From contig CAZURK010000040.1 of the NCBI GenBank assembly GCA_964623055.1, positions 1-64,000 on the forward strand: a stretch of DNA of 64,000 bases, given 5' to 3'. Shown here piece after piece: positions 19,601 through 25,970 of this stretch (the stretch's first letter is position 1; every line of letters starts with the position of its first letter). The notes beneath the pieces were generated by a model. That model did not search any database. It was given only the letters and a program-made list of their open reading frames with translations, and had not been told where the DNA came from. The translations under genes were made by a program, and so were the position numbers. Origin of the DNA: JADHUC01 sp964623055. GTDB lineage: Bacteria; Planctomycetota; Planctomycetia; Pirellulales; Pirellulaceae.

Positions 19601-20153
19601 GGTCTACTTCGACAAACGCGAGTTCGTCAAAGCTATCCCGCAGTTGAAACTGGCGTGCGAACTACAGCCGAACGATACCGAGACTCACCAGAAGCTGGTC
19701 GCCTGCTACGACCGTCTGGATGACAAAGAAGCTGCGATTAATCAGTTGCTCGAGTCGATACGTCTGTCACGGCGAGACATCGCGTTGTACAAGGATCTGA
19801 CGCAACGCTACGACAAACTCGAACGGCCGCAGGACGCGGAAAGAGCACGAACTTCGCTCGTCGAGGCCCTGCCAAACGAATCGGAGGGCCACGCAGCCCT
19901 GGCCGAGATCCGCCAATATCAGGACCGCTGGTCAGACGCTGTTGTGCATTGGCAGCAAGTTGCGCGGATCCGCTCGTTGGAGCCCACAGGCCTGTTGAAG
20001 CTGGCCGAAGCCCAAGTCCACGAGAAGCAATGGGACGACGCGGCTCACAGTATACGCAAGCTCCGCAGCCGCACATGGCCTCAACGCTTCGGCGACGTGG
20101 ACGGCAAAGCCCGCGAACTGGAACGCCAGATCGAACGCGGCCGCGACCAGTAG
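10668..20153 (+). CDS. Giant anti-sigma / FecR-like / VIT / VWA / TPR protein
   Basis: 3161 residues in one uninterrupted frame. Residues 1-58 (DERMAALFASAEHEGAPPDREFLARLREQT) resemble the cytoplasmic part of planctomycete anti-sigma proteins. One membrane segment follows at about 60-84. Residues 94-290 look LolA/RseB-like and 305-385 FecR-like. A VIT domain spans about 425-560 (AREIYEEILRAKRDPGLLEW). A VWA domain begins near 665 with the MIDAS DTSGS at 672. A Gly/Met-rich stretch (about 1080-1120) and an acidic stretch (1130-1190) lead to about 1600 residues of TPR-like helices up to the C-terminus. The topology suggests a cytoplasmic sigma-binding head and a huge outer-facing scaffold (inference). 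A palindrome is inserted in frame in the VWA domain (12930-12987). Confidence 0.9.
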   Translation: MDPDKNQSDDERMAALFASAEHEGAPPDREFLARLREQTAEVFADQSTNQPEPSGRRSPMIVYTMRILATAAAAAAVVAALSVTRDGADQDAVAFDQVLRQVATAQTLHLEVTQDGQSGKAWVRRPGRMRMNLPDGTYEIVRGSRAWLVDERANRAAVRPAAYFRDDTNEFDALRLLKVPKSDDRGKALRTASIEQVRRDGRNANLYRVDVPADEGKIRIEAVVDAETRTLCSITSTAIRGTRREPIVEVNVLAVDEPVDEELFVVGDTLTEDGRIGKVTDAQGIASIKPVMHRRWTPVSGPVILKPGDWLRTDVRGANAVSLRLVKDTNITLGPASLAQLPSPKRIKLSSGTIKIVADKKTPIELVGPDGKLVQVKGTAIYHVDRHSHELAEMAKPPLWLQGFEGTTAHDSIGSLVANVDGRNVPLTVGYHKVSVDIRDQICRTVIEESFVNRTDGRLEGVFYFPLPQDASISGFGMWIGNELVEADVVEKQRAREIYEEILRAKRDPGLLEWTGGNLFKARVFPIEPHSEKRIKITYTQVLPLKNNRFRYSYGLQSEMLKLHPLRELAIDVRLHSIQPLADVTSPTHMARIDKTAHSAHVEFTAQEYVPERDFEVVVELDKRQEDVVVIPHLRGNDGYFMLLLTPPVSDGGWQRETLSDGEPMELLVLADTSGSMDVASRENQAQFIASLFNSLTPQDRMNLAVCDVDCEWVFQESRSATDDNVTAAREHLDQRISLGWTDLDKAFVSALAEAKKGSGVVSSEKRLPTPFLRHVIYVGDGVVTTGDADPVAFSKRLRRLCQDRECSFHGVTVSSSYESIVLKTIASLGGGSVRQISGERTPQKVAVELLAEMTQPVIRDLKVAFDGLRVARVYPEELPNLAAGTQQILLGRYLPEGQDQHGEVVVTGQHGEKPVRFSTKVSLKDAEASNSFIPRLWARMHLDVLLDQGASSVIKEEITALSEEYHIITPYTSLLVLESDEDRERFKVKRRFQMRGGEKFFAEGRDQADYELLQKQMGLAGNWRLGLRRQVLHELIGLGRDANILQQLSQYSNQVFTTASSTVSVPDGGTVIMGGIMHATTASPAWGMPGSGMFDGRLSGGMGGPGGFRGNYKEAKAYASESTGAWGPDRNRDFDIFDAEDETEAFTEGDDGAEFGESADDKLKQLEELPSLSMEEDFDLDPAAGPAAAGAREADAIYSRGTVAWNARAKKPRSPSPYRKGNKRLDGYGYFGLDNQAKYVPQPNVSWLTNLFGHLPTAPVEPPEPPKPGWPADARALAQSLLRTGQLASLPGGLVIQREMVSFDTRWDEVTRRFAALALVSPDAWLVRTSTIGSETSVQWCDQEERGVFSADLLLGRVREATPADLRHPPAGLSTHLTQSLERTYPAHSVTLKPQSDTRTLLVLKHPTSPASETHFLVDTERHVVLRFENRQHGKTISSSRYEDFVQISGAWWATQIEAFNKDGERTSRQILKFTELDKDTFNGRMARQLRERDRVQLLREPVPEVEDAKQAVADEKASFDHRLTLAVHFALIQNWPRVFEHLEAAEALAEGKRGMRWVRNAVLNQSRRREELRGRILDEAANLAKSRTPNYFLAGRLVGQASSVFEANEMLELLDLLKPGYQQQPDYARAMKNWMQQRANYLQQTGQTDEVLKLRQQLAEQYPHDYNVHQQYAQALSRAGEYDAAYAWLNGVITPDARWRTYEEESLRNTYTNLLRQQGRFPRLAEYLAAWVDQDPENETAYSQYLSALVRSDQEKKANRLVARWIKEGQRPAPIEPAVASRLSAAVSLALGQGYNLHTNRIEERWFDPLAETALSFATHESRSHIADRIMGQWRFGQSDACREVRRKIVKVLTDQIGTLPAGRIGALVGWAMANDPAVEAQVWRQLAKVLEQRWAAEDDADVKSQLAAQLIYILSSRLTAEEHLAFLRRHLEEEPEPNRTDFAEHLLFAALLAQPWSADYENEAFSLLPRLSASEEAAERLRVQVAAMYRLTDRMVQARYEARMAEVEHPENLSRTELREKQKENLRLAREGFGKRLRAAERNHDAALARWMNVERLYLDLRLGRDLDKVREACWKVLGPEPRADAGDNPTKVILEGIFLHRHLMMLANLTVRRGTEPAEVDRLLAYLDRGIAKAGEDEAVVFVWRHFKYRLLVALDRPKDLETALGSWIRPEDADNYWRRALGYLAAEQGRIKEAIALFEKIEAADELGPSEYRALAGWYMVADDQRNHERALIETFKWTEEWRLSNWLSQRLQPWQRSSGTLPSELEKDVLRVFAALFQKSGHPQNYQWQLREFYRATKDFRLLAGLADGVVGHTAGKVYPFLEGMQTVLGEIRDEATADSIIEHLAEVRDRAKTAVDHRALDMLELMIERRASEVLNQPGPHVEKALAALQRAFKREWSSGEPRLMANLLASLGRITQKPLAEEQVRQLEALHDGGERGSIDRLHIGHALARAYWSYSRHDEAIDLLEAALAEYETARDGVLPTDANGPLDTFIGYLESRGYFARGEKVLTAQLQHPAHRQQTHWLERRLYQLYNGALRNGGDTSLGSGQTLYRAATTQLIDDLDTDDHNHRYNLVNQLCNIYRTAKDMKMTGVVDDLRQFAFKRLPDVLGMQTNNYQSTVNQVAHTLRDLAGPRDGLELLIERIENEPSWFRLNREDGWSQHSHQLARWRSDVGDKLGDLEPRLLKIVIKELKWDLRSQQSRNRNMYHKHYGGYYWSEKTDDFARAAEEVYEERKGSSAAVKYIADYFYWGVARHSRAIEILLAAHEQKILDESGQSTLVDFLRRQKRFAETIPILQPLVELRLENMQYRVWLMNAYFHVDRQKDLLALLKQTDEFFHQEGRWQESPMASLAHSCLENQLYDRSVAYYEEVIHLHQDTQPRRGIGNGTLSSYYWNLSQAYSGLQKIPEAVDAACGAIVSWGPRHDQRAHALSSLESVLRSAPDLEQYVAHLDKQAAGTLEDNPTVRKALGKVYFDKREFVKAIPQLKLACELQPNDTETHQKLVACYDRLDDKEAAINQLLESIRLSRRDIALYKDLTQRYDKLERPQDAERARTSLVEALPNESEGHAALAEIRQYQDRWSDAVVHWQQVARIRSLEPTGLLKLAEAQVHEKQWDDAAHSIRKLRSRTWPQRFGDVDGKARELERQIERGRDQ
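12930..12987. repeat. Perfect palindrome inside the VWA coding sequence
   Basis: Arms at 12930-12956 and 12961-12987 are perfect complements over 27 bases with a 4-base loop TCTG. The core is GGGGTCGGGAGTCG. The arms begin and end in runs of six A and six T, so the unit has the shape of a bidirectional intrinsic terminator, yet it lies inside an open frame of 9.5 kb. It encodes residues about 755-773 (KKGSGVVSSEKRLPTPFL), between a helix and the strand HVIYVGDG of the VWA fold. Confidence 0.9.
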
Positions 20154-20178
20154 TCAAGCCGTTGAACGAAACAGATTC

Positions 20179-20248
20179 GTAGGACGGACTTCCAAGTCCG
20201 TCCAAATTGAGGCGCCGGCCCCGGGACGGACTTGGAAGTCCGTCCTAC
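20179..20248. repeat. Inverted repeat of the GGACGGACTTCCAAGTCC family
   Basis: Perfect 25-base arms at 20179-20203 and 20224-20248. Each arm is close to a palindrome on its own. A single diverged copy of the arm lies at 35698-35722, which shows that this is a dispersed family. Confidence 0.88.
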
Positions 20249-20254
20249 AGTCGA

Positions 20255-20320
20255 GTAGGGCCCGTTCCTACCGGCCAGCGCTTGATCGTCGTCCGGTCGG
20301 CCGGTGAGAACCGGCCCTAC
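20255..20320. repeat. Second inverted repeat, different sequence family
   Basis: Arms at 20255-20276 and 20299-20320 match in 19 of 22 positions, beginning GTAGGGCC and ending ACCGGCC. It starts 6 bases after the previous palindrome and fills most of the gap between the convergent giant gene and the toroid gene. Confidence 0.8.
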
Positions 20321-20344
20321 GCCTACTGTTCGGACAGATGTCAG

Positions 20345-21565
20345 CTATTCCTTGATAGTTGCTTTCTTCTCGTAAATCCGCAGGTGCCGGTAGTACACTT
20401 CCAAGATCATGGTCGCCAGCGACGTGTTGTAGATACGGCCACCCCTCGCGGCACCGTGACCGCCTGCAAAGAACCAGCTTCCTTTCGCCGGGTCGTCCTT
20501 GTCTTGCTTGTTGACCAAGTGATCTCGCATCCTCTCATTCCACTTGTCCCAGTGCTCGCCGCCATACAGAAACATGACCTGGGTGGCGTAGTAGTTGCTA
20601 TACATGTTTGTGCTTGACGGTCCTTGATCGCTCAGGTACTCCACGCCTTTCTTCAGTGCCTCGCGGTCGTGCGGCCAGCCCAGATACATCCGGCAAAGCA
20701 GCCCTATGGCGGTAGTCGTTCCACGTTTTGCCGGTGTGGTGTAGCCGTAATAAGCACCATTGCCAGCTTGCACCGAATCCAGGAACTTGGTGGTACCGCG
20801 AATGGTCAATGGGTGGACTTGCAAGAATGCCATGTGACCACTCTTCAGAGCCATCAACTGCCATCCGGTGACCGAGGTGTCTCCGGGCTGGCGAGGACTA
20901 TAACGCCAGCCGCCACCGACGGGATCCTGGGCAAAGGCGATGAAGTTCAAGGAGGCCTGCGCAGGAGACAGCAATTTCTTGTCGTGCGTCAGGGCATATG
21001 CTTCGCACAGCGCGATCGACGCCAATCCATGCGAGTACATACTGCCGCCGCTTTCATGCAAACTGCCGTCGTCCTTCATGTGTGTCATCAAGTACTCCAA
21101 CCCGCGCATGACGGTCGCCTTGTATTTGCCTTCCGCATGCGTTTGGCCGGCTCCCAGAAACGGCAGGAGCGCCATTGCCGTTGCAGCGTTCCGGGCCGAT
21201 GTCAATTGGCCGGCATGGTCCGCCGAGCGGACGCCAGGATCGTTGGCAAAGCGGTGGTCGAAATTCCAGCCGCCATCGGCTGTCTGGGCTGCGGCCAGCC
21301 ACTTCAGAGCAGCAGCCACGGCCGCCTCGCTCGCCGCTTCACCGCCGTAATTCTTTACACAGGCGGCCCGCGCGGCCGCTGTGGCACGGTTCTTCAACCC
21401 CGATCCCTCAGATTTGCCGTCTTCCGTCAGCGATACGCTTATTTGCGCCGCCGAGTCGGCCTGCTCACCAGCCTGCTCCTCGGCGGCTTCACCCGCCGAA
21501 AGGTCTCCACACGCCCAGAAACACGCTACAGCCGCAACCAACACACGAGAGCCAAAGCTGAACAT
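20345..21565 (-). CDS. Exported prenyltransferase/squalene-oxidase repeat protein
   Basis: 406 residues with a signal peptide (MFSFGSRVLVAAVACFWACG). After an acidic spacer come repeats of the alpha/alpha-toroid type found in squalene cyclases and prenyltransferases: ALKWLAAAQTADGGWNF, GLEYLMTHMKDDGSLHE, SLNFIAFAQDPVGGGWRYS, and GVEYLSDQGPS. The catalytic DxDD motif of terpene cyclases is not visible, so a binding or non-terpenoid role is likely. AAGGAG lies 8 bases before the ATG. It is convergent with the giant gene. Proteins of this kind are common and uncharacterised in planctomycetes. Confidence 0.85.
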   Translation of the reverse strand: MFSFGSRVLVAAVACFWACGDLSAGEAAEEQAGEQADSAAQISVSLTEDGKSEGSGLKNRATAAARAACVKNYGGEAASEAAVAAALKWLAAAQTADGGWNFDHRFANDPGVRSADHAGQLTSARNAATAMALLPFLGAGQTHAEGKYKATVMRGLEYLMTHMKDDGSLHESGGSMYSHGLASIALCEAYALTHDKKLLSPAQASLNFIAFAQDPVGGGWRYSPRQPGDTSVTGWQLMALKSGHMAFLQVHPLTIRGTTKFLDSVQAGNGAYYGYTTPAKRGTTTAIGLLCRMYLGWPHDREALKKGVEYLSDQGPSSTNMYSNYYATQVMFLYGGEHWDKWNERMRDHLVNKQDKDDPAKGSWFFAGGHGAARGGRIYNTSLATMILEVYYRHLRIYEKKATIKE

Positions 21566-21726
21566 GGCACAACTCCTTAGAGAAGAATGGAGCCGACGCT
21601 CCGCGACACGCGCCCCTGCTTGCCAGCGTCATCGACGTGGATTACCAATTTCCGGCCACACCTCAGTATAGCCGGTGCAGAATCGTTGCGCCGACCATCG
21701 AGCTGTGACTTTTGCACAGATCGCGT

Positions 21727-21750
21727 TTGTTCTTTATCATGAAAGAACAA
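21727..21750. promoter_or_regulatory. Short perfect palindrome, possible operator
   Basis: TTGTTCTTT (21727-21735), a 6-base spacer ATCATG, then AAAGAACAA (21742-21750). It lies between the divergent toroid and barrel-HEAT-M23 genes, 103 bases before the latter's start. It is AT-rich, unlike the GC-rich dispersed repeats, which favours a protein-binding site. The regulator is unknown. Confidence 0.35.
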
Positions 21751-21852
21751 CGCTCAAAAGACGCCGTACGGATTGCAGAAGCACGTGCAACACGGTACCA
21801 GTGATTGCCAAATCGGGCGAACAAGGGGCTTCGGGAAGATTGGTCCATTCAA

Positions 21853-24570
21853 ATGAAGGCTACACGTGAAGCATTTCGACTGCGTTTCAATCTGCGAATT
21901 GTGTTTCCTGCAATTGTGACCATCGTCGCTGTTTGCTGGCCCGGCGATTGTGTCCGCGCAGCGGAGGGCAAAGCGAAAACAGGGAAGCTTGACGAGTATT
22001 GTCGTGGTATCGCAGTGCTATCGTCCCAGGTTGCCAACCAGCATTCAATCTCGGAACTCCTCGGGTTTGTCGAGACCTGCGAAATCAACTTCGCGGTCGT
22101 CGACTTTGCGTGGATTACCTACCATTGGCCCCGGACCGACACTGAGGCGGTGGAACGTCTTTGTGCGGAGTTGAACAAGCGAGGTGTCGACGTAGCCGTC
22201 ATGTACCGGCCTCGCGCTCTCCGGCCGACCGAGGCCGCGATTCACTTTGCGACCGACAGACACGGAGAGATTGCCCGCGATCACAACGAGCTGTGTTTTT
22301 CGCAGGAAGACTCCAAGGCGTGGGGCGTCGGCTGGGGTACGAAGTTGCTGGAAGCGGTGCCCTCGGTCAACAAAGTCATCCTGTACAATCTGCGGACGCC
22401 CTGTTGCTGTCCCTTGTGCCGCGAGGGACAGGGGAAGAACCACGCGGCGCAGTTTCTTGAACTGTGCCGACGCGAGTGGAAAGACTCTCGCCCCGATGTT
22501 CAGTTGGGCCATGTGGGCATGGGAATCGAGTACGAGGAGCAGGTGGATTTCCTGTGCCCGTTCCTTTCTGTGATCCGTGGCGGCGAGTCTCCGTTGGACT
22601 TGAGCAGGCAGATGGAATCGCTATCGCATATGAAATCAAAAGTCGACGGAAAACCCGTCGTCCCGCTGGCCAAGATCTGCTGGAGCACTGCCACGAACAA
22701 CGATACGAAAGACGTTGCCAACGCCATTCGCCTGTGCGAGGAGCAGAAAAGCGGTTTTGTCCTCTGGTACTACGGCTGGATCTTTCACCAGCCACAGCGG
22801 TATGACGCCAAGGCCATCGTGACGGCCTTGGGCGGAGATTGGGACAAGATGTCCAAACACTTCGTCGCGGCTGGGAGCGTGTCTTCAAATTCGTACGATG
22901 GCCCTCCGAGGCCGTCGAAACAGGAGGATTCGGGAGAATCGACCGGCTCGGAGGCCCATCGTACGGCCGAATCGCAAGGTTTGCGCAAGACGACGCGTAT
23001 TGCACCGACTCCGGGGAATCGACCGAAGAAGTACACTGCAGCCGAGGTTCGGGACACGGACATCGAGATGTTCTTCGACAGAATCGCCAAACGCGAGAAA
23101 GGCTATCACACGTTCGCCGCGTTATGGGCCCTGACGGAAAAGGTCCGCGACGGCGACGCGGCCACCAGGAAGCGAACGGTGAGCCGCGCGATCGAGATCG
23201 TGCAAGACCCCAAGGAACCGTTGACCAAGCGATGGCAATGCTGCTATGTGCTGAGCGGTATCGGTGATCCGCAAGCCATCCCCACGCTTGGCCAAGCGCT
23301 GTCGGGCGACAACGCCGAAACACTCAGAAGCGTCGCCGCATGCGCTTTGGGCGCCTTCGACGCAGAAGAAGCCCGCAGGGCGCTGAGGGAAGCCAAAGAA
23401 TCCGAGAAGAGCTCAAGAGTCCTGGATTCGATAAGCGGTGCGCTATCGGGACGGTTCCGCAAGTCCGCTGGACGCGTGGCCCTGGCAGACGAGTCGCCGC
23501 CCAAACTGACGTTCCCTTACAGGGAGGAACACGTAGAGAAGTTGCCCTGGCCCCATGAACCACCGGGGCTGAACGCCGAAGAGAAGGACAAGTTCAACCG
23601 GCAGGTGTGGGTCATCAACGACTTTCCTCTTTACCAAGCCGACCCGGAAGGGAACCGGCGATATTTTCACGGGGGATTCGACATCGTCGCCGACAATGGC
23701 ACCAAGATCTATGCGATGAAAAACGGCTGGGTGAAATCGGCTCGCAACTCGTTTGTCGTCATCGCCGATCGGAAAGACGATTCGCCCTGTTACGGCTGGG
23801 CGTACGGCCATCTCGGCAATCTTCAGGTCGATGTCGGGGATCTCATCAAAGCGGGTACGTGGATCGGCGAGATCGACTTCCGCGGGCTGCCGCACATCCA
23901 CTTGACGAAAGTGTTTTCGGAAGGCAAGCACTGGGGAACGTGGAGCTACGACTGCCCGCCGAATGCCCACTTCACGTACGTGGACCAAGAGCCGCCCCAC
24001 ATCAAGACGCCCTTCTCGTTCTTCAAAAACAAATCGGACACGCTGATCAAACCGTCCGAGTCCGGTGTTACGACCGTCGGTGGCGAAGTAGACATCGTCG
24101 TCGGCCTGCGGGACGGAGGACTGTTTGCCCACTCCAAGGAAAGCGGCTTCGGCGACCGTCTGGCGGTTGCCAGGATCGACTACGAAATCACGCCTGTTTT
24201 GGATGGTCAAGACAAGGGACTCCGATTCCGCAGTTTCGACTTCCAAAAGACTAGGATCAAAAAGGGGTATCGAGGGAGGACATACGGCACCGAATTGACC
24301 AAGGTCGTGTACAAGCACTGGAAGCTTTGCGAGTCGGTTCGACGCAGTGGAGACAAGGCGTTCACGTACTACGTCATCACCAACTGCCCGAAGGATGAGC
24401 CGCCAAGAGAACTGGAGACCGACCACCGGGACTACTGCTGGAACACGGCCGAGCGTGACGACGGCGGCAATCCGATCTTTCCAAACGGAACATACGAAAT
24501 CAAAGTCACGGCACAAGACTTCGCCGGAAACCAATCCGGCGCGGTCACCAAGGTCAGAGTGGCCAACTAG
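21853..24570 (+). CDS. Exported barrel-like / HEAT / M23 peptidase-like fusion protein
   Basis: 905 residues from the ATG at 21853, where the signal peptide begins. Residues about 45-340 resemble a TIM-barrel glycosidase-like domain (INFAVVDFAWITYHWPR, RGVDVAVMYRPRAL, FVLWYYGWIFHQP). A low-complexity linker (about 345-395) follows and contains an in-frame palindrome. HEAT-like helices span about 410-535. The C-terminal part is LytM/M23-like with the zinc ligands H606 and D610 in HGGFD and the HIH motif at 681-683, plus YGHL between them. M23 enzymes cut peptidoglycan or other peptides; here the domain may be a binding or cutting module on a secreted carbohydrate protein (inference). The ribosome binding site is weak. 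Confidence 0.8.
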   Translation: MKATREAFRLRFNLRIVFPAIVTIVAVCWPGDCVRAAEGKAKTGKLDEYCRGIAVLSSQVANQHSISELLGFVETCEINFAVVDFAWITYHWPRTDTEAVERLCAELNKRGVDVAVMYRPRALRPTEAAIHFATDRHGEIARDHNELCFSQEDSKAWGVGWGTKLLEAVPSVNKVILYNLRTPCCCPLCREGQGKNHAAQFLELCRREWKDSRPDVQLGHVGMGIEYEEQVDFLCPFLSVIRGGESPLDLSRQMESLSHMKSKVDGKPVVPLAKICWSTATNNDTKDVANAIRLCEEQKSGFVLWYYGWIFHQPQRYDAKAIVTALGGDWDKMSKHFVAAGSVSSNSYDGPPRPSKQEDSGESTGSEAHRTAESQGLRKTTRIAPTPGNRPKKYTAAEVRDTDIEMFFDRIAKREKGYHTFAALWALTEKVRDGDAATRKRTVSRAIEIVQDPKEPLTKRWQCCYVLSGIGDPQAIPTLGQALSGDNAETLRSVAACALGAFDAEEARRALREAKESEKSSRVLDSISGALSGRFRKSAGRVALADESPPKLTFPYREEHVEKLPWPHEPPGLNAEEKDKFNRQVWVINDFPLYQADPEGNRRYFHGGFDIVADNGTKIYAMKNGWVKSARNSFVVIADRKDDSPCYGWAYGHLGNLQVDVGDLIKAGTWIGEIDFRGLPHIHLTKVFSEGKHWGTWSYDCPPNAHFTYVDQEPPHIKTPFSFFKNKSDTLIKPSESGVTTVGGEVDIVVGLRDGGLFAHSKESGFGDRLAVARIDYEITPVLDGQDKGLRFRSFDFQKTRIKKGYRGRTYGTELTKVVYKHWKLCESVRRSGDKAFTYYVITNCPKDEPPRELETDHRDYCWNTAERDDGGNPIFPNGTYEIKVTAQDFAGNQSGAVTKVRVAN
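22892..22965. repeat. Imperfect palindrome inside the linker of the M23 fusion gene
   Basis: Arms at 22892-22917 and 22940-22965 match in 23 of 26 positions and start CGTACGATGG. The central part contains a second small hairpin, GATTC/GAATC. The frame stays open and translates as part of the low-complexity linker SYDGPPRPSKQEDSGESTG. Confidence 0.82.
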
Positions 24571-25003
24571 CGCCAGATGGTGTCCGCATCCAATGGCGTT
24601 CAGCTTGAGATGGCGTGGTTTGGCGGAAGGCGCAGGTTATAGATAGAGAGAAGGAACTCGGCCCGCCAACGTCTTCATTTGTAACCTCCGATGTATAACC
24701 TGTCATTCTCATCCCTGCAAACTGCCTCCCTCGTTGATGTCACCGGCATCCCGGACCGTGACATCTCAACCTTGACAGGTCCGTGCACAAAGACCATTTG
24801 GTGCTGGCACAAAATGGTATGCACGCCCCACGGAGTTCCGTTTGAGGCCCTGAATCTGTCGGGAAGAAATTGGGGAGGTCCCAACGAATTCAAGGCGGCA
24901 GCGGATTGAGCAATCATCGAGAGTATCCTGCCGATCGGGTGTTATTTCAGATTTCGCGTGGCTGGCATCGGCACCGGCCACGCCAACCGTTGGGCGGCGG
25001 AAC
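24571..25003. other. Intergenic stretch without a recognisable gene
   Basis: 433 bases. Two weak inverted repeats are visible: CAGGTTATA (24633-24641) against TATAACCTG (24694-24702), and a near-perfect hairpin ACCATTTGGTGC / GCACAAAATGGT around 24802-24827. Short frames on both strands have no ribosome binding site and no domain-like composition. The second hairpin could end transcription of the upstream gene. Confidence 0.5.
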
Positions 25004-25507
25004 GTGCATTCACAAACCGATGGCGAAACCCCGTTCCAGTTCACGTTAGCGAACGCGTTCGCCGTTCTTTCGGCCATTGCGATCGTCATTGTGTTGGTTC
25101 GTCACGAAGGGGAATTGTCGTTGTCACTGACGGCTGCGACGGGCCTATTCTTGCTCTGCTACTGGCCACGTCGCTCGCTCCTATTCCTCACGACGGCTGT
25201 TTCAATCGCTTGGCTGTTGGCGCTCGCTGATGCTATATGGGCTTTTCTTGACTGTTTCCGGATTGTTGGAGGGCTGCCTCATGCTTCGGCGCTTCGCAAT
25301 TCGTTCATTCGCCCGTTGGCATTGCGTTTGGGCTATCTGATCGTCCTGTCGTTCCCGACTCTCTGGCGTGTGTATCGGGATCGAAGCTCACTGACGATTG
25401 GAGCGCGATTGGCTCTTGGTTCTGTCGTCGTCGCACTCCTTGATTTGATCGCCGCCATGGCCGGCTTAGAACTCCTGATGCGGTGTGACTGGCGGTTCGG
25501 TGGCTGA
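25004..25507 (+). CDS. Hypothetical membrane protein, four to five segments
   Basis: 167 residues with a GTG start. The opening PFQFTLANAFAVLSAIAIVIVL resembles the FSLRTLL-type first segment of many small planctomycete membrane proteins. Further hydrophobic stretches lie at ATGLFLLCYWP, LLFLTTAVSIAWLLALADAIWAFL, ALRLGYLIVLSFPTLW and LALGSVVVALLDLIAAMAGL. No catalytic motif is visible. It is followed at 136 bases by another small membrane protein on the same strand, so the two may share a transcript. No function can be assigned. Confidence 0.7.
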   Translation: MHSQTDGETPFQFTLANAFAVLSAIAIVIVLVRHEGELSLSLTAATGLFLLCYWPRRSLLFLTTAVSIAWLLALADAIWAFLDCFRIVGGLPHASALRNSFIRPLALRLGYLIVLSFPTLWRVYRDRSSLTIGARLALGSVVVALLDLIAAMAGLELLMRCDWRFGG

Positions 25508-25642
25508 ACGCACAGACGCGGGTCTGCCGTAAGGCGTCTCGATCCGCGACGAATGCTGGCGAAGAGATCGGCGGCGAGAGTACACTGGAGGGAGAACGGT
25601 TCCTGTTCCGGCAACTCTCGCAGATCAGACCGTATTGCAGTG

Positions 25643-25954
25643 ATGGTCACGATTCCTGTTGCATACAACGTGTTTGAAATTCTTGTCTGGGGCGTTCTCG
25701 GCTGTGAATTCCTGCGACGCGGACTGAAACTTCAAGATGCAGCACGAACGCGTTGCATGTTGGCCAGCGTGGCTTTCCTCTTGTTTGCCGTCTCGGATGC
25801 AGTCGAAATCTACACCGGCGCTTGGTGGCGACCTTGGTGGCTTTTCGCTTGGAAGGCCGTCTGCGTCATCGTGTTGGGCTCCCTATACACGGAGAACTTG
25901 GTTGCGCGTATCAAGAAGTCGAAGCAGCGGGGCCAACGTGGTCGCGGCTGCTGA
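25643..25954 (+). CDS. Small hypothetical membrane protein
   Basis: 103 residues from the ATG at 25643. Hydrophobic segments are YNVFEILVWGVLGCEFL, CMLASVAFLLFAVSDAVEI and WLFAWKAVCVIVLGSLY, and the tail is basic (ARIKKSKQRGQRGR), which places it in the cytoplasm by the positive-inside rule. The tryptophan-rich GAWWRPWWLFAW is between the last two segments. No good Shine-Dalgarno sequence is visible. It ends 16 bases before the next start, so co-translation with that gene is likely. The family is not recognised. Confidence 0.65.
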   Translation: MVTIPVAYNVFEILVWGVLGCEFLRRGLKLQDAARTRCMLASVAFLLFAVSDAVEIYTGAWWRPWWLFAWKAVCVIVLGSLYTENLVARIKKSKQRGQRGRGC

Positions 25955-25970
25955 GCGGCGGCATACGACG

